Below are positions 59,115-64,000 of a DNA stretch of 64,000 bases, piece by piece; position 1 is the stretch's first letter, and each line of letters opens with the position of its first letter. The notes beneath the pieces were generated by a model, which worked only from the letters and a program-made list of their open reading frames with translations, had not been told where the DNA came from and made no database searches. The position numbers were made by a program, and so were the translations under genes. This DNA is from Chryseobacterium sp. HSC-36S06 (GTDB taxonomy: Bacteria; Bacteroidota; Bacteroidia; Flavobacteriales; Weeksellaceae), in contig NZ_JALJZX010000002.1 of assembly GCF_024171485.1 (NCBI RefSeq), positions 434,001 to 498,000 of the forward strand, in the 5' to 3' direction.

Positions 59115-59244
59115 TATGTATTAAAATCTGTTAAATTAACATATATCAACGTTTTAAGATTTTCTTTGACCTAAATTTGTATGGCAGACAGCATCTTTCA
59201 GGCAGACATAATTACTTCAATTTAAATTTTTAAATATTAAACAT

Positions 59245-60000
59245 ATGAGAAAGCTAGAAAACAAAGTAGCGATCATTACAGGCGCAGGTTCAGGAATCGG
59301 AAAAGCCACCGCATTACTTTTTGCGAAAGAAGGCGCTAAAGTTGTGGTGAGCGACATCAACGAAGAGCATGGCAACAACGTTGTAGAAGAAATTAAAAGC
59401 AGCGGAGCCCAAGCCGTTTTCGTGAAAGCAGATTCGTCCAGCCCAGAAGATAATGAAAGACTTGTTAAAGAAACGCTGAAAGCATTTGGCAAAGTCGATG
59501 TTGCGGTAAACAACGCCGGAATCGGCGGCGAAGTTAACAAAGCAGGTGATATGTCGGTAGAAGGCTGGAAAAGGGTAATCGATATCAATCTTTCAGGCGT
59601 GTTTTACGGAGTGAAATACCAGGCTCCGGCAATGGTAAAAAACGGAAGTGGCAGCATCATCAATATCGCGTCCATTCTCGGTCAGGCAGGTTTCGCAACC
59701 TCATCCGGTTATGTGGCCGCAAAACACGGTGTCGTAGGGCTTACCAAGTCAGCTGCATGGGAATATGCTAAAGATAAAGTGCGCATCAATGCAGTAGGAC
59801 CGGGATTTATCTACAGCGGAATGGTCAACGAAGAAACGATGGGCAGGGAAGCCCTTGATTTCCTGGAAACCAAACATGCGTTCGGAAGATTGGGTGAGCC
59901 CGAAGAAATCGCGGCAATGCTGCTTTTCCTGGCTTCAGATGATGCTTCCTTCGTGACCGGATCTTATTATCCTGTGGACGGTGGATATCTCGCAGTTTAG
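59245..60000 (+). CDS. SDR family oxidoreductase (glucose 1-dehydrogenase-like)
   Basis: A 251-residue classical SDR. TGAGSGIGKATALLF binds NAD(P), NNAGIGG and the Ser in NIASILGQAG with YVAAKHG form the active site, and the C-terminus DDASFVTGSYYPVDGGY is typical. Likely reduces or oxidises a sugar or steroid-like alcohol; substrate not predictable. It is followed by the FMN reductase 82 bases later. Confidence 0.9.
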   Translation: MRKLENKVAIITGAGSGIGKATALLFAKEGAKVVVSDINEEHGNNVVEEIKSSGAQAVFVKADSSSPEDNERLVKETLKAFGKVDVAVNNAGIGGEVNKAGDMSVEGWKRVIDINLSGVFYGVKYQAPAMVKNGSGSIINIASILGQAGFATSSGYVAAKHGVVGLTKSAAWEYAKDKVRINAVGPGFIYSGMVNEETMGREALDFLETKHAFGRLGEPEEIAAMLLFLASDDASFVTGSYYPVDGGYLAV

Positions 60001-60082
60001 GAAATTTTTAATTATAGATTTTAAAATGTAGATGGGTGATTTAAAGGTTTAAATTCACCTAATCATAATAAAAAAATAAATT

Positions 60083-60628
60083 ATGGCAAAAAAAATTGCA
60101 GTGCTCGTGGGCTCCCTGAGAAAGGAGTCGTACAACAGAAAGATCGCTAATGAATTAATCAGGCTGTCGCAAACAAATCTGGAAATGGAAATTGTTGAAA
60201 TTGGGAATCTTCCACTTTATAACGAAGATCTGGATCAAAATCCTCCGCAGGAATGGACAGATTTCCGTGCAAAAGTTAAAGCCTCCGAGGGTGTTCTGTT
60301 TGTCTCTCCAGAATATAACCGAACCCTTCCCGGCGCGCTGAAAAACGCGATCGACGTTGGTTCACGGCCTTATGGCAGCAGCGTGTGGCAAAGCAAACCG
60401 GGAGCCGTTGTTACCGCTTCCCCAAGCTCATTGGGAGCGTTTGGTGCCAACCATAATATCCGTCAGGCCGTTGTGTTTCTGGACGTTTTTATGATGGCAC
60501 AGCCCGAAGCTTATATCGGGAATGCCGCTGAAATCTTTAAAGAAGATGGAACAACCGTGGTAGAAGCAACCGAAAAATTCCTGAAAGGTTTTGTGGAAGC
60601 CTATCAGAAATGGGTTGAAAAATTTTAG
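60083..60628 (+). CDS. NADPH-dependent FMN reductase
   Basis: A 181-residue flavodoxin-like oxidoreductase. KKIAVLVGSLRKESYNRKIA carries the FMN-phosphate loop, and FVSPEYNRTLPGALKNAID is the family signature (SPEYN..PG.LKN). Known members reduce FMN, azo dyes, quinones or chromate with NADPH. Together with the preceding SDR it may form a small redox unit. It ends in a terminator. Confidence 0.92.
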   Translation: MAKKIAVLVGSLRKESYNRKIANELIRLSQTNLEMEIVEIGNLPLYNEDLDQNPPQEWTDFRAKVKASEGVLFVSPEYNRTLPGALKNAIDVGSRPYGSSVWQSKPGAVVTASPSSLGAFGANHNIRQAVVFLDVFMMAQPEAYIGNAAEIFKEDGTTVVEATEKFLKGFVEAYQKWVEKF

Positions 60629-60646
60629 ATAAAACCATTTTTATTT

Positions 60647-60675
60647 AAACCTTTTCAGTTTGGAAAGGTTTTTTT
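60647..60675 (+). terminator. Terminator of the FMN reductase gene
   Basis: AAACCTTTTC and GGAAAGGTTT pair (one G-U pair) around a 5-base loop and are followed by a T run. Confidence 0.87.
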
Positions 60676-60756
60676 GTGTCTTAAAGTGATGCAGCCGGCA
60701 TAATCTTATGGGAATATTGCTTAAATTTAGGTGTCCGTAAACATAAAAATAATACC

Positions 60757-63408
60757 ATGTGGTTTACCAAATCAATAATTGAAACTTTAGAGGAACTTAA
60801 AGTAAACCCTGAGAAAGGCCTGACAGAAGATGAAGTGTTACTCCGAAGGAATAAGTTCGGAGAAAATAAACTCCAGGCCAAAAAAAAGAAATCTGTATTT
60901 CAGATTTTTCTTTCTCAGCTGAATGACTGGCTGATTTATGTACTTTTTGCCGCAGTAATTATCACTTCTTTAATGGGTGAATATGTGGATTCTGTCATCA
61001 TTATTTTGGTGATTATGATTAATGCCGGAATTGGCGTTTATCAGGAAATAAAAGCCGGAAAAGCGATTGAAGCCCTGATGAAAATGTCGTCACCAAAAGC
61101 ACTGGTAAAAAGAGATGCTTACACCAAGGAAATCGACAGTTCTGAACTTGTTCCCGGCGATATTGTAATTCTTGAAGCAGGACGAATCATCCCCGCAGAT
61201 CTTCGCCTGATTGAAACTGCCAATCTTCAGACCGAAGAATCTGCACTTACCGGAGAATCCGTGCCCGAAAATAAAAGGGCTGAAGATGTTTATGATGATC
61301 CAAATACGCCGATTGGTGACAGGGAAAATCAGGCTTTCATGACTTCTGTAGTGACTTACGGAAGGGGAGTTGGCGTAGTTGTAGAAACCGGAATGAAAAC
61401 CGAAGTCGGAAAAATTGCCCACCTCATTGATAACGAAGAATCTACCAAAACTCCGCTGGAGAAAAGACTTAATGACCTGGGTAAAATGCTCGGAAAGATT
61501 GCTGTGGCCATCTGCGCTTTTATTTTTGTTTTATCTTGGTTTCAGGGCAGGGATTTGGCTGAAATGTTTCTTACTGCTGTATCGCTTGCAGTAGCTTCTA
61601 TTCCGGAAGGATTGGCGGCCATTGTAGCGGTGGTGCTTTCGATAGGCGTAACTTCTATGTCGAAGAAAAATGCGATTATCCGCCGACTTCCGGCAGTAGA
61701 GACACTGGGTTCTGTGAATGTGATCTGTTCTGATAAAACAGGTACTTTAACCATGAATAAAATGACGGTCACCCAGATTTTTACTTCAGACGGTCTTATT
61801 GATCTGGATGATGATAAGCGGGATAAAATTCCCAACTCCGCAAAACTCCTTGGCAAAGGAATGATTCTATGTTCTGATGCAACACTGGAAAACGGTAACT
61901 CGACCGGAGATCCCACCGAAATTGCACTGCTGGTGATGGGAGATACTATTAGTCTGGATAGAAAGGATTTAAGCAGAAATACCATAAGAATCAATGAGAA
62001 AGCATTCGATAGCGACCGCAAAATGATGTCGGTTCTGGTGAAAGAAGAAAATGGGGATTATAAGGTTTTCACGAAAGGAGCTTTGGGAAGTCTGAAAAAA
62101 GTCTGCACCAAAATTTTTGTGGAAGGCGAGATCCGGGATGTAAGAGATAGTGATTTGGAGAATTTTAGCAACGCAGCACGCGAAATGTCGGATCAGGCAT
62201 TGCGGACATTAGCCTTGGCATACAAACCTGCGCACCGGGAAACGAAACCCGGGGAAATGGAGCAGGAGCTGGTGCTTCTTGGTCTTGTAGGCATGATTGA
62301 TCCGGCGAGGGATGAAGTGAAACCCTCAATTGCCCTTGCTAAAAACGCAGGAATTAAGACCGTGATGATTACAGGTGATCACAAAAACACAGCCTTCGCT
62401 ATTGCGAAAGATCTGGAAATCGCAAAACATCTCGAAGAAGTTATTACCGGTCCTGAACTGGATGATTTCAGCGATGAAGACTTAAAGAATAATGTGGATC
62501 AGTACCTGGTATACGCCCGCGTGTCACCGGAGCACAAAGTAAAGATTGTACGTGCCCTGAAAGCTAATGGCAACATTGTTTCCATGACCGGCGACGGTGT
62601 GAATGATGCACCATCGCTAAACGCTGCAGACATTGGCGTAGCCATGGGAATTACAGGTACCGATGTGGCTAAAGGTGCTTCCGATATGATTTTGACGGAT
62701 GATAACTTCTCCACCATTGTAAAAGCCATAGAACAAGGCAGAAATATTTACAGCAATATTAAAAAATCAGTGATATTCCTGCTGACCTGCAATTTGGGTG
62801 AAGTAGTTCTGATGGTTATCGCGTTGTTGATTGGATGGGCTTCGCCACTTATTGCCACACAGCTTTTATGGATTAATTTAATCACCGATTCGCTGCCGGC
62901 CATTGCGCTGGGAATGGATAATGGTGATCCGGATGTAATGAAGGAAAACCCACGTAATCCAAAAGAAAATTTCTTTTCCAACGGAGCGGGTCTGCAGGCT
63001 GTTTTAGGGGGCCTTTTTATCGGGGTCATCTGTATTTTTGCTTTCTGGTTCGGATATTACGAAATGGGATATTCGCCCTCGGACAGAAATGTCCCGGACG
63101 AGGTAGTAAAAAACGCGAGGACTTTGGCTTTTATGGTTTTGGTATTTGCCCAGCTTTTTTATTCTCTGGGCCTAAGAAATATGAAAAAAAGTATTTTCGA
63201 GGTGGGTGTTTTCAGTAATAAATACCTTATCGGAGCTATTGTTCTGGGAATTCTGCTGCAGGTTCTGGTGCTTTTTGTTCCGCTACTTCGGGATTCTTTC
63301 AAGCTTCATATGCTGGATCGGAAAGGCTGGATCATGGCTGCGTTGCTGGGGTTATTGCCACTTATCGCCCATGAACTTTATAAACTCCTGTTTATGCGCA
63401 AAAAATGA
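60757..63408 (+). CDS. Calcium-type P-type ATPase
   Basis: An 883-residue P2-type cation ATPase. The N-terminal cation_ATPase_N domain (ETLEELKVNPEKGLTEDEV, RRNKFGENKL) is followed by TGES, ICSDKTGTLTMNKM with the phosphorylated Asp, and GDGVNDAPSLNAADIGVAMG. PEGL in M4 (ASIPEGLAAIVAVVL) and the M5/M6 acids (NLITDSLPAIALGMD) point to Ca2+ transport, as in SERCA/PMR1-like bacterial pumps; Na+ or K+ cannot be excluded. Ten membrane segments. Single-gene unit. Confidence 0.93.
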   Translation: MWFTKSIIETLEELKVNPEKGLTEDEVLLRRNKFGENKLQAKKKKSVFQIFLSQLNDWLIYVLFAAVIITSLMGEYVDSVIIILVIMINAGIGVYQEIKAGKAIEALMKMSSPKALVKRDAYTKEIDSSELVPGDIVILEAGRIIPADLRLIETANLQTEESALTGESVPENKRAEDVYDDPNTPIGDRENQAFMTSVVTYGRGVGVVVETGMKTEVGKIAHLIDNEESTKTPLEKRLNDLGKMLGKIAVAICAFIFVLSWFQGRDLAEMFLTAVSLAVASIPEGLAAIVAVVLSIGVTSMSKKNAIIRRLPAVETLGSVNVICSDKTGTLTMNKMTVTQIFTSDGLIDLDDDKRDKIPNSAKLLGKGMILCSDATLENGNSTGDPTEIALLVMGDTISLDRKDLSRNTIRINEKAFDSDRKMMSVLVKEENGDYKVFTKGALGSLKKVCTKIFVEGEIRDVRDSDLENFSNAAREMSDQALRTLALAYKPAHRETKPGEMEQELVLLGLVGMIDPARDEVKPSIALAKNAGIKTVMITGDHKNTAFAIAKDLEIAKHLEEVITGPELDDFSDEDLKNNVDQYLVYARVSPEHKVKIVRALKANGNIVSMTGDGVNDAPSLNAADIGVAMGITGTDVAKGASDMILTDDNFSTIVKAIEQGRNIYSNIKKSVIFLLTCNLGEVVLMVIALLIGWASPLIATQLLWINLITDSLPAIALGMDNGDPDVMKENPRNPKENFFSNGAGLQAVLGGLFIGVICIFAFWFGYYEMGYSPSDRNVPDEVVKNARTLAFMVLVFAQLFYSLGLRNMKKSIFEVGVFSNKYLIGAIVLGILLQVLVLFVPLLRDSFKLHMLDRKGWIMAALLGLLPLIAHELYKLLFMRKK

Positions 63409-63450
63409 TGGTTTAAAATCCTGCTTATCGTTTAATGCGTAATGTTTTAT

Positions 63451-63458
63451 TAAATTTG
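63451..63458 (+). promoter_or_regulatory. -7 promoter box of the AI-2E-type permease gene
   Basis: TAAATTTG matches TAnnTTTG, 18 bases before the ATG at 63477. Confidence 0.6.
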
Positions 63459-63476
63459 AGATTAAAATCCGGAAGT

Positions 63477-64000
63477 ATGCTAAAACTCTTTGAGAAAATC
63501 AATGTTCAGAAAGCCATTTTGTTCCTCGCGCTTCTGCTGGTTCTGATTATTTTGGTTGAACTGAAGTACTTCCTGTCAGGTTTGCTTGGTGCCGTCACAC
63601 TGTATGTGCTGACGAGAAAGTTTTATCTGAAACTGGTCGAGGAGAAAAGACGCAATAAAAACCTCTCAATCACGCTGATTATATTTTTAATCATCATCAC
63701 TTTCGCCATTCCGCTTTGGATCATTCTGGAGATTCTGATACCGAAAATCAATGAATTTCTGAGTGACCGCGAAGCGATTCTTGATAAATTTAATTCAATA
63801 CGCGTACTGATTGAAAACAATGAATTCCTCAAACGTTTTGATCTTACTTTTTCGGATGAGAAGGTTCTGCAGTTGGTTAACAAAATTGTTTCCTACATTC
63901 CGTCAACGGTACAGTGGGTAGGCCAGACTTTTGCCAATATTTTCACCGCGCTGTTTATTCTCTATTTCATGCTCATCAACGCCAGAACGATGGAGGCAAG
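63477..64000 (+). CDS. AI-2E family transporter, N-terminal part (3' cut by window edge)
   Basis: The frame is open from ATG 63477 (MLKLFEKINVQKAILF) to the window end, about 174 residues. Two N-terminal hydrophobic segments (KAILFLALLLVLIILVEL, FLSGLLGAVTLYVL), then TLIIFLIIITFAIPLWIILE and a soluble loop, then PSTVQWVGQTFANIFTALFILYFMLI. This is the PerM/AI-2E exporter (DUF20) layout. The C-terminal four helices lie outside the window. Confidence 0.85.
   Translation, partial: MLKLFEKINVQKAILFLALLLVLIILVELKYFLSGLLGAVTLYVLTRKFYLKLVEEKRRNKNLSITLIIFLIIITFAIPLWIILEILIPKINEFLSDREAILDKFNSIRVLIENNEFLKRFDLTFSDEKVLQLVNKIVSYIPSTVQWVGQTFANIFTALFILYFMLINARTMEA

Overview
The window reads as chromosomal DNA of a flavobacterium of the Chryseobacterium/Kaistella type (Bacteroidota, Weeksellaceae). 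The reasons are the many promoters with the Bacteroidota -7 box TAnnTTTG, a GLPGLI-family protein, BlaR1/M56-BlaI pairs, DUF6526 and DUF6766 membrane proteins, lipoproteins in the Bacteroidota style, tRNA genes that do not encode CCA, and protein sequences that look like this clade throughout. I could run no searches, so family names rest on recognisable motifs. Start codons were moved downstream where an N-terminal extension ran into promoter sequence or a neighbouring gene.

Region by region: 1-3 kb has the end of an SDR gene, a zinc alcohol/formaldehyde dehydrogenase and an orphan PAS-histidine kinase. 3-7.6 kb is a minus-strand sugar operon (glycosyltransferase, UDP-galactopyranose mutase, GH1-like glycosidase, cytidylyltransferase) followed by a duplicated DUF6766 membrane protein. 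7.9-12.1 kb is an accessory stretch with a small lipoprotein, a DUF892 protein, an Asp-block/SRGG low-complexity protein, a free-standing NUMOD4-HNH protein and an unknown protein. 12.2-20 kb holds DedA, tRNA-Leu(CAG), an SDR, a glycine-zipper stress protein, an SlyD-like FKBP, topoisomerase III, DUF1003 and a split YeeE/YedE transporter.

20-26.3 kb is the most striking block: seven closely spaced minus-strand genes, Ku - LigD - DUF6526 - 54-aa lipoprotein/membrane peptide - SDR - topoisomerase IB - 88-aa protein, with exonuclease III diverging from Ku. 27-39 kb contains an M28 peptidase, DUF2147, a holin-like protein, an S9 peptidase, a deoxyinosine-type DNA glycosylase, queA, rlmN (with a hairpin repeat just before its start), DUF1275, a polyprenyl synthase and DUF72. 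39.4-46.3 kb holds PfpI, a second DUF892 protein, a copper P-type ATPase with three Cys-rich metal domains, an AraC-type regulator with an HMA-like front end, a thioesterase, yaaA and a Sua5/YrdC protein.

46.3-51.7 kb has two tandem, non-identical initiator tRNA genes, a methyltransferase, a GH10-like lipoprotein and an IS3-family element that splits a secreted HExxH protein gene, now a pseudogene with two further in-frame stops. 51.7-64 kb contains typA/bipA, an NlpC/P60 lipoprotein, DUF465, a GLPGLI protein, a BlaI-M56 pair with a readable promoter/operator, ychF, an SDR, an NADPH-FMN reductase, a calcium-type P-type ATPase and the start of an AI-2E-family permease gene.

Taken together, the window is rich in stationary-phase/stress and DNA-maintenance genes (NHEJ, topoisomerases IB and III, exonuclease III, base-excision glycosylase, two DUF892 proteins, a glycine-zipper stress protein, DUF1003) mixed with housekeeping translation genes. 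The best candidates for something little described are the seven-gene Ku/LigD/TopoIB operon, the Asp/SRGG low-complexity protein, and the M56 sensor with its 23-residue C-terminal repeats.
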